From contig NZ_JACBYQ010000001.1 of NCBI RefSeq assembly GCF_013408295.1, positions 620,001 through 684,000 of the forward strand: a stretch of DNA of 64,000 nucleotides. Direction: 5' to 3'. Both the position numbers and the translations under genes were made by a program. This document shows positions 41,438-50,582 of the stretch, piece after piece. Positions within the stretch are counted from its first letter, which is position 1; every line of letters starts with the position of its first letter. The DNA comes from Psychromicrobium silvestre. Its GTDB lineage: Bacteria; Actinomycetota; Actinomycetes; Actinomycetales; Micrococcaceae. Under the pieces are notes generated by a model, which saw only the letters and a program-made list of their open reading frames with translations, ran no database searches and was not told where the DNA came from.

Positions 41438-42493
41438 GTGAGTGCCCCTTCCACGCCGCCCGCTGCTAGCTGGCCGCTGCTGTTAAACGAACTGATCGTC
41501 GGCCATGATTTGAGCACCGAGCAGACCGCTTGGGCAATGAATAACATCATGGTGGGCGGGGCGAGTGATGCACAGATTGCGGGCTTCCTGGTGGCGCTGA
41601 GAGCTAAGGGGGAGACCGTCTCTGAGCTATCCGGTCTAGCTCAGGCCATGCTGGATAACGCGAAGCCACTGAGTTTATCGGGTGAGGCACTAGATATTGT
41701 CGGCACCGGCGGGGACCGGATGAACACCGTCAATATCTCCACCATGGCAGCACTGGTTTGCGCCGGCGCCGGAGTTCGGGTGGTTAAGCACGGCAATCGG
41801 GCCTCTTCCTCGGCGGCTGGATCTGCGGACGTCTTAGAAGCCCTCGGGGTGAGACTCGATCTTTCCATTGATGCCGTCGCCCGGGCAGCGGAAGAGGTTG
41901 GTATCACCTTCTGTTTTGCACAGGTTTTCCATCCCTCTTTCCGTTACACCTCGGTGCCGCGCCGGGAAATGGCTATCCCCACCGCGCTCAACTTCCTGGG
42001 ACCGCTGACTAACCCGGCCCGGGTGCGCGCCTCCGCCGTCGGAGTGGCTGATGCCCGGATGGCGCCCTTGATTGCAGGAGTTTTGGCGGCTCACGGCAGC
42101 CGTGGCTTGGTTTTCCGTGGTGAGGACGGGCTGGATGAGCTAACCACCACTGGCGGGTCAACGCTCTGGGAGATCCGCGACGGACAGGTTCATGAGGAGC
42201 GCTTCGATCCAGCCGAGATCGGCATCCCGCGCGCCACTCTGGCTGATCTACGCGGTCAGGATGCGCAATACAACGCCGAGGTAGCTCGCCGAACTTTAGC
42301 GGGGGAGCGAGGTCCGGTACGGGACGCCGTCGCCCTCAATGCTGCCGCCGGGCTGCTTGCCTTCGATCAAAATGCAGCGGGAAGTTTGACGGAAAGGTTG
42401 GCTACTGCCTTGGCTCGGGCAGAGCAAGCTATCGACGACGGCGCAGCAGCGGATGCGCTATCCCGCTGGGTAAGATTCAGCTCGGCTCAGTAG
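41438..42493 (+). CDS. trpD: Anthranilate phosphoribosyltransferase
   Basis: TrpD transfers phosphoribose from PRPP to anthranilate in tryptophan synthesis. The 351-residue protein has the PRPP motif [36 protein letters not shown] and [13 protein letters not shown] 41438 is 6 nt after TAGCAT (41426-41431) with no Shine-Dalgarno, so probably leaderless. It is separate from other trp genes, as in many actinobacteria, and diverges from ctaE. Confidence 0.95.
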   Translation: MSAPSTPPAASWPLLLNELIVGHDLSTEQTAWAMNNIMVGGASDAQIAGFLVALRAKGETVSELSGLAQAMLDNAKPLSLSGEALDIVGTGGDRMNTVNISTMAALVCAGAGVRVVKHGNRASSSAAGSADVLEALGVRLDLSIDAVARAAEEVGITFCFAQVFHPSFRYTSVPRREMAIPTALNFLGPLTNPARVRASAVGVADARMAPLIAGVLAAHGSRGLVFRGEDGLDELTTTGGSTLWEIRDGQVHEERFDPAEIGIPRATLADLRGQDAQYNAEVARRTLAGERGPVRDAVALNAAAGLLAFDQNAAGSLTERLATALARAEQAIDDGAAADALSRWVRFSSAQ

Positions 42494-42528
42494 CGCAAGC
42501 TGGAAGCTGAAATCAGGCAGGCCGAAGC

Positions 42529-42810
42529 TCAGTGTTCGAAGCCGAGCGAGAAAGCCGCATCCAAATCATGCTTGGAATAGGCTCGGAAAGAAATATGGGT
42601 TGTGGTGGCTTGCACTCCCTCAACCTTGGAGAGCTGGTCCGCAATCACGTCGGCAAGGGCTTCGTGCTGCTGAACTCGCGCTATTGCGATCAGGTCCCAT
42701 TCACCGGTCACTGAGTAGACCTCGCTGATCCCTTCGATCTCGGAGATCTCCTGGGCAGCCTCGGGGATCCGGTCCACGCTGGTCTTGATCAGAACAAATG
42801 CGGTAATCAC
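42529..42810 (-). CDS. Lrp/AsnC ligand-binding (RAM) domain protein
   Basis: A 93-residue stand-alone RAM domain without a DNA-binding part: VITAFVLIKTSVDRIPEAAQ, the core VYSVTGEWDLIAIARV, and VEGVQATTTHISFRAY. Such small proteins bind amino acids and may modulate Lrp-type regulators. GTG 42810 lies 6 nt after TACGCT (42817-42822), suggesting a leaderless mRNA started inside the intergenic space after the DUF3054 gene; the ATG at 42828 is less likely. It converges on trpD. Confidence 0.85.
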   Translation of the reverse strand: MITAFVLIKTSVDRIPEAAQEISEIEGISEVYSVTGEWDLIAIARVQQHEALADVIADQLSKVEGVQATTTHISFRAYSKHDLDAAFSLGFEH

Positions 42811-42828
42811 CCTCTCAGCGTATCGCAA

Positions 42829-43236
42829 TCAAGCCTTCCGGCGGCGAAGCAGGTAGCCCGCAATTGCTCGATGACCGAGCAGGAACAAGCCCAGCACCAC
42901 GGTGGCGACCAGCACGAAGCTCAACTCCGCGGTCTTGCCGGTGGAGACCCGGAGCAGCATGCCTGCTACTACGGTGATCAGCCAGAGGCAGATACCGTGT
43001 GGCCAAAGCCTTAGCGGGGCGCGCCATACCCTGCCCGCCAGCCAGCCCAGAGCCGCACCGGCCAAGAACGGCCAGGCAGTCTGCAATACGCCGAGCACCG
43101 GATCGCCCTCTTGATGGCTGGCCCGTCCGATGGCTGCGAAAACGAGAATCAAGACCGCATCCGCCAGCAGCGCGTAAAGCACAGCGCCTGCACCGGGGCG
43201 GACCGTGACAGACTTATTAACAGTTTCCGCATCCAT
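42829..43236 (-). CDS. DUF3054 membrane protein
   Basis: A 135-residue DUF3054 protein with four membrane helices (about 18-38, 50-68, 78-97, 103-122) and the family segment WPFLAGAALGWLAGRVW with HGICLWLITVVAGMLLR. No function is known. It diverges from comB. Confidence 0.85.
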   Translation of the reverse strand: MDAETVNKSVTVRPGAGAVLYALLADAVLILVFAAIGRASHQEGDPVLGVLQTAWPFLAGAALGWLAGRVWRAPLRLWPHGICLWLITVVAGMLLRVSTGKTAELSFVLVATVVLGLFLLGHRAIAGYLLRRRKA

Positions 43237-43283
43237 ACTCGCAGGCTAGCAGGGCTAGGCAGGCGCTGGCGAAAGGAGAATCC

Positions 43284-44030
43284 TTGATCGACTTTGGGTG
43301 GGGTCTTAGTGGGGCGCTGGCTCAGTGTCCGCCTGGAAGCGTCGCCGTGGTTCACGACATCTTGAGCTTCTCCACCACCGTGAACGTGGCCCTTGGGCGA
43401 GGCATAGAGATACTGCCATATCGTTTCGATCCTTCAAATCCGACCGATGCCGCACGCTACGCGGAAGCCAACAATGCCGCCATCGCTGGTACTCGCTGGC
43501 AACGCGGAGGCTTAACGCTCTCTCCCGCCTCGATCGCTCAAGCTCTTGGACCATTGCCGGAACGCCTGGTGCTGCCCTCACCCAATGGTGCAACCATTAG
43601 CGCCGCATTAGCGGAACAGGGCGTCACCGTGCTGGCCGGCTCCTTGCGCAGCACCACGGCAACCGCACGCTATCTCAGTAGGCTGACATCAGCCCGGGTC
43701 ATCAGCGTGGCGGCCGGAGAACATTGGCCAGATGGCTCGCTACGTCCGGCTATAGAGGATTTACTAGGTGCGGCGGCACTGATCCACAGCCTCTCCCAAC
43801 TTTCCGAATCGACGTCAAGGCAGGCATCACTCTCGGACCAGGCTCGGCTGGCACTAGCATGCTATCGGGAGGTCCAGGGTGAACTCGGAGAAGTTGTTGA
43901 GCATTCGGAAAGTGCGCAGGAGTTGATTCAGCGGGATTTCGCCGAAGACGTCCGCCTGGCTTGCCAGTTCGACACGAACGAAGTCGTTGCGCTCTACCAC
44001 CCGGAAACCTCAAGTTTCCGAGCCGCCTAG
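43284..44030 (+). CDS. 2-phosphosulfolactate phosphatase family protein
   Basis: A ComB-like phosphatase of 248 residues. In methanogens ComB acts in coenzyme M synthesis; the role in actinobacteria, which lack coenzyme M, is not clear and may be a different phosphate ester. Conserved segments include VVHDILSFSTTVNVALGRG (acidic metal site), SPNGATISAAL and an acidic stretch before DLLGAAALI. The TTG start at 43284 is chosen because AAGGAG lies 5 nt upstream. Confidence 0.82.
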   Translation: MIDFGWGLSGALAQCPPGSVAVVHDILSFSTTVNVALGRGIEILPYRFDPSNPTDAARYAEANNAAIAGTRWQRGGLTLSPASIAQALGPLPERLVLPSPNGATISAALAEQGVTVLAGSLRSTTATARYLSRLTSARVISVAAGEHWPDGSLRPAIEDLLGAAALIHSLSQLSESTSRQASLSDQARLALACYREVQGELGEVVEHSESAQELIQRDFAEDVRLACQFDTNEVVALYHPETSSFRAA

Positions 44031-44036
44031 CCGTGC

Positions 44037-44768
44037 TCAGAGCACCGCCCGAACCACTACCTTTCCGGAGTTTGTCCAACGCACTTCAATCTGAGCTATC
44101 TGGCCGATCGGCGTGAGCACGGTTGCTACTGGGGAGACCACGGAATCTTCCTGCGCATCCCAGCTTGCCGCCACCGTTTCTTTACCTTGCTTGTCAATCA
44201 CCACCAGCTCAAACGGTTTGGGACCCTCATAGCCGGAGGACTGTGGGGTGCCCTGATAGCTACATTTCCATTCAATTTGGGTTCCCCAGGCGACGCTCAG
44301 AGCCTGGCCGGTTACGGCGACGGAGTTAGCATCGACATTGGAGAAGGATAGCGGGACTCCGGCTGCCTGTGCTTGCGATGTCTCGGTGTGGGGGATCAGA
44401 GCCGCGGTAATTCCTGCCGCTGAAGCAGCCACTGCGGCGGCGACGGCTGCGGCTGCGAAGCGTCGTCGGATCTTACTGCGTCTGGCCTGGTGAGCGAGCT
44501 TCGGTAGCGCAACGGCGGGCTTCTGCGGTGCTCTAGCGGTCTCGGGGAGGTTACTCACCCCCAGTTCAGTCACTGTGCTTTCCGGCAACGTGGACAGCAG
44601 CCCGGGCAAGCCTGCAAGCTCGGCGACGGCGACGGCGCAGCGCGGGCAGTCCTCCAGATGTTTTTCAAATTCATGCCGCTCTGCACTCGACAGCGAACCT
44701 AGGACGTAGGCGGCGTCCCAGTCAGCGTAACGATCAGGCGTCCGGCCGGATGGATCGGTGTGGCTCAT
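44037..44768 (-). CDS. Anti-sigma factor with zinc-finger domain
   Basis: A membrane anti-sigma factor of 243 residues. The N-terminal cytosolic zf-HC2-type domain has HEFEKHLEDCPRC (HX3-CX2C type). One helix (about 102-122, Ala-rich) crosses the membrane, and an RskA-like extracellular domain follows. It overlaps the sigma factor gene by 4 nt, so the two are translationally coupled and the protein very probably holds that sigma factor inactive. Confidence 0.88.
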   Translation of the reverse strand: MSHTDPSGRTPDRYADWDAAYVLGSLSSAERHEFEKHLEDCPRCAVAVAELAGLPGLLSTLPESTVTELGVSNLPETARAPQKPAVALPKLAHQARRSKIRRRFAAAAVAAAVAASAAGITAALIPHTETSQAQAAGVPLSFSNVDANSVAVTGQALSVAWGTQIEWKCSYQGTPQSSGYEGPKPFELVVIDKQGKETVAASWDAQEDSVVSPVATVLTPIGQIAQIEVRWTNSGKVVVRAVL

Positions 44769-45283
44769 TGCGTCACCCCCCTTTCCTGCAAGGCAAGTTT
44801 CATGGCTCGCAAGGCATAGTGCATTCTCGATTTAACGGTGCCTTCCGGGATGCCCAGCAGCGTTGAGATCTCGCGCACCGAAAGCGAACGGTAATAGCCG
44901 TGCAAAAGCACTTCACGATGCTCTGCGGACAGCATGGCCAGGGCATCGGAGACCAACCAGGAATCCAGCACTCGGTCGGTGGCATCGGCTTGCTGTTGCT
45001 CGGGAGGCTGATCGGTACCGATTTCGTGCCGACGGCGGGCGCTGCGCCAATCATCGACAACTAGATTGCGGGCTACTGTGAAAAGCCAGGCGCGGACTGC
45101 CGGTTCCGGACGCTCCAGCACGGCCGGTCGCTGCCAGGCCCTGAAAAGGGTTTCCTGGGTCACGTCCTCGGCATGGCCTCGGTCACCGGTGAGGCGGGCA
45201 ACGAATCGGCTCAGTTCCGCGGCATGAGCCTCGTGCAAGGCGCGCAAAAGCTCCTCCTGCGCGTCCGGACTGTGCGAATTCAT
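44765..45283 (-). CDS. ECF-type RNA polymerase sigma factor
   Basis: An extracytoplasmic-function sigma factor of 172 residues: region 2 with GHAEDVTQETLFRAWQRP and region 4 with LSVREISTLLGIPEGTVKSRMHYALRAMK, and no region 3. ATG 45283 is preceded by GGAGGGAAG; the longer frame to 45355 is rejected. Its partner anti-sigma gene overlaps its end. The stress signal and regulon are unknown; no close copy of its likely promoter is identified. Confidence 0.92.
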   Translation of the reverse strand: MNSHSPDAQEELLRALHEAHAAELSRFVARLTGDRGHAEDVTQETLFRAWQRPAVLERPEPAVRAWLFTVARNLVVDDWRSARRRHEIGTDQPPEQQQADATDRVLDSWLVSDALAMLSAEHREVLLHGYYRSLSVREISTLLGIPEGTVKSRMHYALRAMKLALQERGVTQ

Positions 45284-45379
45284 CTTCCCTCCAATCTTGG
45301 AAACGGTGCAGTGATCCAGAAAGTTCACCTTGACAGCAGGAGCAGCGGAAACCAAGCCTTACCGACACAGAAATAGTTC

Positions 45380-45408
45380 TTGACAAATAATATTGTCGGT
45401 GACAGTAT
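45380..45408 (+). promoter_or_regulatory. Promoter and ArsR operator before the ArsR-SRPBCC pair
   Basis: TTGACA (45380-45385), 17 nt, CAGTAT (45403-45408) and 7 nt lead directly to ATG 45416, a leaderless arrangement. GACAA-N6-TTGTC (45382-45397) overlaps the -35 box and extends into the spacer, the typical place for autorepression by the ArsR-type product. Confidence 0.6.
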
Positions 45409-45415
45409 GGTGGGC

Positions 45416-46069
45416 ATGGAAGAACTCGCAGTCATCGACGATCCGGCAGTGGCCGAGGTATCCCTGGATCCCATCCGCTCCGCGTTGCTGGCCGAGCTTC
45501 GCCAGCCGGCCTCAGCCACCATGTTGGCTAACCGACTCGGATTGCCCCGCCAGAAGGTGAACTATCACCTCAAAACCCTGGAACAGCACGGCTTGGTGGA
45601 ACTCATCGAAGAGCGGCGTAAGGGTAATGTCAACGAACGCATCTTGCGCGCTACCGCACTGAGTTTCGTGATCTCTCCGGAAGCCCTCTCCGGAGTGCAG
45701 CCCGACCCGAGAGACTCTCCGGATCGTTTTTCCGCCCGCTGGTTGATCGCCGTCGCCGCCGCTTTGATTCACGACGTCGGTGCGCTGCTGAAGGGAGCGG
45801 AAGCGGCTGGGCAGAAGCTCGCTACCTTCGCACTGGACGGGGAAATCCGTTTTGCCAGTGCCGCCAGCAGGGCTGCATTTGTCGAGGAGCTCAGCCAACA
45901 GATCGCCACCCTGGCGCTCAAGTACCACGATGCGGAAAGCGTGGGTGGGCGCAAGCACCGGATTGTCGTCGCCCTGCATCCAAGTTTGAAAGCCAGTCCC
46001 ACCGTAAGTTCAAAAACCATATCGTCTGCCACAACAGCAACGTTGAGAGAAGAGGAAGAAACCCCATGA
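45416..46069 (+). CDS. ArsR-like winged-helix regulator
   Basis: A regulator of 217 residues with an N-terminal ArsR-type winged helix (LDPIRSALLAELRQPASATMLANRLGLPRQKVNYHLKTLEQHGLV) and a larger C-terminal part unlike the short metal sensors; no metal-binding Cys pair is evident. ATG 45416 fits a leaderless transcript; ATG 45407 is possible. It overlaps the SRPBCC gene by 4 nt, the common ArsR-SRPBCC module in which the regulator responds to a small organic ligand. Confidence 0.85.
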   Translation: MEELAVIDDPAVAEVSLDPIRSALLAELRQPASATMLANRLGLPRQKVNYHLKTLEQHGLVELIEERRKGNVNERILRATALSFVISPEALSGVQPDPRDSPDRFSARWLIAVAAALIHDVGALLKGAEAAGQKLATFALDGEIRFASAASRAAFVEELSQQIATLALKYHDAESVGGRKHRIVVALHPSLKASPTVSSKTISSATTATLREEEETP

Positions 46070-46779
46070 GCAGGACCTTTGAGATCGTCACCGAAAATGC
46101 CATTGATGGCACCCCTGAGCAGGTTTGGGATGCCGTAACCACCGGAAATTCAGGCTGGCTCTGGCCGATGGAAGTTGAGCCGAAGCTCGGCGGTCAAGGC
46201 CCCTACGGCAGCGTTGTTACCGCTTGGGAACCGCCGAAGCACTTTGCAAATCACATGGAGGCGGAAGGCGGCTTCTACAACACCCTCGATTACCAGATCG
46301 AGGAACGCGCCGATGGGAAGACCTGGCTTCGCTATCTGCACGCCGGAATCTTCCTGCAGGATATGGACGATCCCACCTGGGCCAATCAGTACGACGGCGT
46401 CCGGAAACACACCGATTTCTACCAGCACACCTTGGGTCAGTACGTGCACTACTTTGCCGGTCAGCAGGCTGCCTATGCAGACGTGCAGGGCCCGGAGGCT
46501 TCTGGGGTGGCCGACGCATTCCAGACGCTACAAAAGGCAATCGGTGCCGATGCGGCACAGGAAGGGGACACGGTGCGGTTCGCGGTCCCCGGAGTGGGGG
46601 AGGTCAGCGGCGTGCTGGATTACTCCACCGAGAATTTTGCTGGCGTCCGAACCGAGCAGGCGCTGTACCGCTTCTTCGGCCGTAACGCCTTTGGTGCGGT
46701 AGTCGGAATGACCGTTCATGAATTTGGCAATGAAGCCCGGGAATCCGCTTGGCAGGATTGGCTGAACGGGCTGTACTAA
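46066..46779 (+). CDS. SRPBCC-domain protein (AHSA1-like)
   Basis: A 237-residue protein with the START-like SRPBCC hydrophobic-ligand fold: FEIVTENAIDGTPEQVWDAVTTG at the N-terminus, GPYGSVVTAWEPPKHF, and a C-terminal helix. A second, less typical region (about 130-230) follows. Translationally coupled to the ArsR gene. The ligand or activity is unknown; a detoxification or binding role is inferred from the module. Confidence 0.82.
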   Translation: MSRTFEIVTENAIDGTPEQVWDAVTTGNSGWLWPMEVEPKLGGQGPYGSVVTAWEPPKHFANHMEAEGGFYNTLDYQIEERADGKTWLRYLHAGIFLQDMDDPTWANQYDGVRKHTDFYQHTLGQYVHYFAGQQAAYADVQGPEASGVADAFQTLQKAIGADAAQEGDTVRFAVPGVGEVSGVLDYSTENFAGVRTEQALYRFFGRNAFGAVVGMTVHEFGNEARESAWQDWLNGLY

Positions 46780-46797
46780 ACCCAGTAAGGCTGCTCG

Positions 46798-46846
46798 GTG
46801 AAGGTCCGCTCGTCCGCTCTGCCGGGGGAGCGGACCTTCACTTATC
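46798..46846 (+). terminator. Terminator after the SRPBCC gene
   Basis: GTGAAGGTCCGCTC (46798-46811) pairs perfectly with GAGCGGACCTTCAC (46828-46841), with a 16-nt loop, then TTATC. Confidence 0.7.
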
Positions 46847-46957
46847 CGACAGCCAAGCCGTCCAAGCGAGATTGGGAGCAGTAGGTCATTGACACCGGAC
46901 TTCTGCATGGATAGCGTCATAAGTGAGATGAAATAAATCCTAAGTTTGGGAGCAATC

Positions 46958-47962
46958 GTGCCACGTCCAATTACCCTTTTCACCGGCCAGTGGGCCGATC
47001 TGCCCTTTGAAGAAGTGGCTCGCCGGGCGGGAGAGTGGGGATTCGACGGTTTGGAGATCGCCTCCTGGGGTGATCACTTGGACGTCTGGAAGGCAGTTGA
47101 AGACGACGCCTATCTACAGAGCAGGCTAGACATACTGGAGAAAAATAATCTCAAGGTCTACGCAATTTCCAACCACCTCAATGGCCAGGCCGTATGCGAC
47201 GACCCGATCGACGAACGACACCAAGGGATTGTGTCAGCACGAGTCTGGGGTGACGGCGAGCCGGAGGGTGTGCGGCAACGCGCGGCAGAAGAAATGAAAA
47301 TGACCGCTCGGGCGGCCGCCCGGTTAGGAGTGAAGACCGTCACCGGATTCACCGGTTCCGCGATCTGGAAGACGGTGGCCATGTTCCCCCCGGTACCGGA
47401 TTCAATGATCGAACGTGGCTACCAGGATTTTGCCGACCGCTGGAATCCGATTATTGATGTTTTTGACGAGCTGGGAGTGCGGTTTGCGCTCGAGGTGCAC
47501 CCCTCAGAAATCGCCTTTGATTACTGGACCACTAAGGCGACTCTGGATGCCATCGATAATCGGCCGGGGTTTGGACTCAATTTCGACCCCTCGCACTTTA
47601 TCTGGCAAGACCTTGACCCGATGACCTTCCTGCACGATTTCCAGGATCGGATTTACCACGTTCATGTCAAGGAATCGACCAAGCAGCTTAACGGTCGGAA
47701 TGGCCGAATGGGGTCCCTTTTACCTTGGGGTGACCCCCGCCGAGGCTGGGACTTCGTGACCGCCGGGCACGGCGACGTGCCTTGGGACAAGGTGTTCCGG
47801 ATGCTGAACTCCATCGGCTATGCGGGCCCAACCAGTATTGAATGGGAAGACGCCGGAATGGACCGGCTAATAGGAGCACCGGAAGCCCTTGCCCTGGTAA
47901 AGCAACTGGCCACCATCACGCCGAGCACCGCCGCCTTCGATGCGGCCTTCTCGACCAAATAG
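46958..47962 (+). CDS. Sugar phosphate isomerase/epimerase (TIM barrel)
   Basis: A xylose-isomerase-like TIM barrel protein of 334 residues. Metal-site candidates include the Glu in [13 protein letters not shown], the Asp/His in [10 protein letters not shown], the His in YHVHVKE and the Glu in [14 protein letters not shown] 46958 is supported by GGGAG 5 nt upstream; TTG 46946 has none. Such enzymes interconvert sugars or inositol derivatives; the neighbours do not reveal the substrate. Confidence 0.88.
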   Translation: MPRPITLFTGQWADLPFEEVARRAGEWGFDGLEIASWGDHLDVWKAVEDDAYLQSRLDILEKNNLKVYAISNHLNGQAVCDDPIDERHQGIVSARVWGDGEPEGVRQRAAEEMKMTARAAARLGVKTVTGFTGSAIWKTVAMFPPVPDSMIERGYQDFADRWNPIIDVFDELGVRFALEVHPSEIAFDYWTTKATLDAIDNRPGFGLNFDPSHFIWQDLDPMTFLHDFQDRIYHVHVKESTKQLNGRNGRMGSLLPWGDPRRGWDFVTAGHGDVPWDKVFRMLNSIGYAGPTSIEWEDAGMDRLIGAPEALALVKQLATITPSTAAFDAAFSTK

Positions 47963-48006
47963 TCAGGACGTCCTCTGGGTGGATCAACCGATACGGGCAC
48001 GTCGGC

Positions 48007-48447
48007 TTAGTTCTGCTCTCGGGAGCTTTGCGTCTCGGTACCCTTCTCATCGCTAAGTCCCTGCAATTCGCGGAGGATCTCCAATTGTTGACGATTGATC
48101 GTCATTAACAGTTCGATTTGGTTCTCGGACTTTACGTTGGTGTCGTAGTCGTGCTGAGCCATCAGCCCGGCAATGGAGTCCTGCCGTTTGGCCGCAATAA
48201 GCAAAATTGCTCCCTGAAGACCCGCCAACATGGATAGGAAGAGATTGAGGAGGATGTACGGGTACGGATCCCAGGCTCGGGACGCCAGGGCGATCGTGTT
48301 AATCGCCGCCCAGATAACCATGAAGGCAATGAAACCTCCGACGAACGGCCAACTTCCCATCCCGTTGCGCATCAGGTCCGCGGCGCGCTGACCGCGAGTG
48401 AGTGAATCCTTGTGCTTGCTATGCCAAGTCTGCGGTTCGTCAGTCAT
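48007..48447 (-). CDS. DUF1003 membrane protein
   Basis: A 146-residue DUF1003 protein: charged N-terminus, two membrane helices (about 33-55 and 65-87) linked by the conserved WDPYPYILLNLFLSMLAGLQ, and a C-terminal helical tail. No function is established. Confidence 0.88.
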   Translation of the reverse strand: MTDEPQTWHSKHKDSLTRGQRAADLMRNGMGSWPFVGGFIAFMVIWAAINTIALASRAWDPYPYILLNLFLSMLAGLQGAILLIAAKRQDSIAGLMAQHDYDTNVKSENQIELLMTINRQQLEILRELQGLSDEKGTETQSSREQN

Positions 48448-48491
48448 GACTCAGCTTAGCGGCCTGCTGCTTAGGCACAACCTTGGACTTA

Positions 48492-48529
48492 GCGATCCGG
48501 CTCGTGGGTGATTCCAGGAGCCGGATCGC
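48492..48529 (-). terminator. Hairpin after the F420-type reductase gene
   Basis: GCGATCCGGCTC (48492-48503) and GAGCCGGATCGC (48518-48529) form a perfect 12-bp stem with a 14-nt loop downstream of the minus-strand gene ending at 48559. There is no U-tract. Confidence 0.55.
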
Positions 48530-48558
48530 CAGCCAAAACCTAGCCTCGCCGCAGCACC

Positions 48559-49233
48559 TCAGCGCACAATCTTGAAGTTGAATTCCGCGGTTCCCAAAGT
48601 TCCCCAGAGCCGCAACCACACGGGCAGCAGCATCTCAAGGCCACGGGCGCCGAGTAAATCTCCCAGGTCGATCACATCTCGATGACCAAACTGATCCAGT
48701 AAGTCGGCCACGATACCCTTGGCTTCGGCATCGTTGCCCGCAATGAAGGTGGAGTGATCGCCGTCGGCTAGCTGTCGCGGGTTGACCATCAGGGGAGCGG
48801 ACATGGTGTTCAGCGCCTTGACCACTCGTGTTTCGGGAAAGACTCGCTGAATCGTCTCCGCAAGCGAATCGGTGTCCTTGACGAAAAGCGAGGGCGGCAA
48901 TCCCGCAGAGAAATCGAGCGGATTAGAGATATCCAGGAGAACCTTCCCCGCAAGATGCTCGGCTCCCGCCAAGTTAAGGGCTTCCAGAGCGACCGAGCCG
49001 CTAACAGCGTTGACAATCAGCTCAGCCCCCTCGGCGGCCTCGGCATAGCTCAATAAACTGACGCCTGACTGGCCGGACAGCCAGTCAATGATGCTGGCGC
49101 CGCCGGATTCCTCGGTCCGTGCCCTCGTTGCTGCCACATCGCGGGTGCCCCAGTTAATCTCGTGACCAAGTTCGGCAAGCCGGGCGGCCAGCGCTCGGCC
49201 CACCATTCCGGTACCTAAAACAGCGATTTTCAT
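48559..49233 (-). CDS. NADPH-dependent F420 reductase-like protein
   Basis: A Rossmann-fold oxidoreductase of 224 residues: VLGTGMVGRALAARLAELGHE binds the dinucleotide, then NAVSGSVALEAL, DISNPLDFSAGLPPSLFV and VKALNTMSAPLMVNP, all typical of the F420-dependent NADP reductase/NADP oxidoreductase family. Many actinobacterial members are not proven to use F420. GAGGAC precedes ATG 49233. Confidence 0.85.
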   Translation of the reverse strand: MKIAVLGTGMVGRALAARLAELGHEINWGTRDVAATRARTEESGGASIIDWLSGQSGVSLLSYAEAAEGAELIVNAVSGSVALEALNLAGAEHLAGKVLLDISNPLDFSAGLPPSLFVKDTDSLAETIQRVFPETRVVKALNTMSAPLMVNPRQLADGDHSTFIAGNDAEAKGIVADLLDQFGHRDVIDLGDLLGARGLEMLLPVWLRLWGTLGTAEFNFKIVR

Positions 49234-49660
49234 CAGGTCCTCATTTCCCTAACTTCTCAAGCCGATTGACTTCGTGTTCAGGCTTTAGTGTGACATAAGC
49301 TCTCGGTCACCTAAGCCGATCTGAGCGAACCTTCTTTGAAGGCTTAAGGCGAGGTACGACGTCGAGCAAACTGTCCAGTGGTACCGGCACCTTAGTCAGC
49401 TCAAGAGCTTCGACCATGACTTGCGCGTAGTGGGCCTTGCGCCCACTGCTGGTGCCCATAAAACGTCTCAGTTGCGCCGATTCCGGACGCTCGCGCTACG
49501 CGGGCTGATTTAGGAAAGTCAGCCCGGAGTTCAGATTCGCACAGTCCTTCCACCAGGAGCACGGTATCCAACCTCAGGGTGGCAGACCTCCGGCGGGCGT
49601 CCCGCACCGCTTAGTGACAGCGAGGAGCCAGTAGGCATAGGATTCGGAGCACCGACGAGA
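49234..49660. other. Intergenic stretch of 427 nt
   Basis: Contains the promoter side of the minus-strand reductase gene and, at 49307-49459 (minus), a 50-codon ORF described separately. Otherwise I see no gene, RNA or strong hairpin. Confidence 0.6.
49307..49459 (-). pseudogene. Small ORF or gene remnant
   Basis: ATG 49459 opens a 50-codon frame beginning MGTSSGRKAHYAQVMVEA and ending KPSKKVRSDRLR. The amino acid mix looks protein-like rather than random. The frame continues upstream of the ATG for about 14 codons (to QLRRF) before a stop, and another frame upstream also looks coding, which suggests a frameshifted remnant. I do not recognise the family. Confidence 0.25.
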
Positions 49661-50101
49661 ATGGAGAAAGCCTTGGATTGGACCTTAGAAGTTGTGGTGT
49701 TGCCGGTAAGCGATCTGGAGCGTGCCAAGGCCTTTTACCGAGATCAGGTGGGATTCACCCTGGATCACGACACGGAAAACGAGCATATGCATGTGATTCA
49801 GCTGACCCCTCCCGGCTCCGGCTGTTCCATTGTGATCGGCACATTGCCATCCCAGAACGAGATGAAACCTGGATCGATGCGCGGCCTGCAACTGGTGGTG
49901 GCCGATGCTGAAGCGGCTCGGAACGAACTGATTTCTCGGGGTGTCGAGGCGAGTGAATTAATGGTCTTTGGGCCGGAGGACGGCGGTACCTTTTTCGGTT
50001 TCGCAGACCCGGATGGCAATACCTGGGCTGTGCAACAGCTCAAGATCAGGGCGGAGAAACCTCTTATTCCGCTCGAGGCTCGGGGTCGTTTCGGAGCCTG
50101 A
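49661..50101 (+). CDS. VOC-family protein
   Basis: A glyoxalase/bleomycin-resistance-fold protein of about 146 residues. WTLEVVVLPVSDLERAKAFYRDQVGF opens the first module and GGTFFGFADPDGNTWAVQQ closes the second, as in metal-dependent VOC proteins. ATG 49661 gives the longest product; TTG 49673 has GGAG 6 nt upstream and may be the real start. A second VOC gene follows. The substrate is unknown. Confidence 0.88.
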   Translation: MEKALDWTLEVVVLPVSDLERAKAFYRDQVGFTLDHDTENEHMHVIQLTPPGSGCSIVIGTLPSQNEMKPGSMRGLQLVVADAEAARNELISRGVEASELMVFGPEDGGTFFGFADPDGNTWAVQQLKIRAEKPLIPLEARGRFGA

Positions 50102-50149
50102 AATGATTCCGGTGGAGCTAATCAATTAAGCACAAACAAAGGAGCGTCC

Positions 50150-50578
50150 ATGACGGACCCCAGGGAATCAGCTGAGCACCCCGCACCGCTCGGCTGGACT
50201 AAAGGAATTTCTGCCATCACGCTTTTTGTGGAGGAATTGCCCGCCGCTAAGACCTTTTATCAAGAGGTTTTCGGTCTTGCCGTGTATTTCGAGGACGAGG
50301 TCTCGGCCGTCTTCAATTTCGATGGCACCCTCATAAACCTACTCAGTACTAGCGCAGCGCCCGAGCTGATTAATCCAGCTCAGGTGGCCAGCCAGGCTGC
50401 TGGTTCACGTGCTCAGCTGACCCTCGACGTCGAGGACGTCAACGCCACCTGCGCCGAACTTGCCCGCCGCGGCGTTGAGCTGCTCAACGGTCCAATGAAC
50501 CGACCCTGGGGTATTCGCACGGCAAGTTTCAAGGATCCCGGCGGCCACATCTGGGAGGTTGCAGGTCCGAACAGCTAG
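50150..50578 (+). CDS. VOC-family protein
   Basis: A 142-residue VOC protein: ISAITLFVEELPAAKTFYQEVFGLAVYFED begins the first module, and ASFKDPGGHIWEV ends the second, the Glu being a typical metal ligand. AAGGAG lies about 5 nt before the ATG. It follows another VOC gene after 48 nt, but the two are too different to be a recent duplication. Confidence 0.9.
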   Translation: MTDPRESAEHPAPLGWTKGISAITLFVEELPAAKTFYQEVFGLAVYFEDEVSAVFNFDGTLINLLSTSAAPELINPAQVASQAAGSRAQLTLDVEDVNATCAELARRGVELLNGPMNRPWGIRTASFKDPGGHIWEVAGPNS

Positions 50579-50582
50579 ATTC

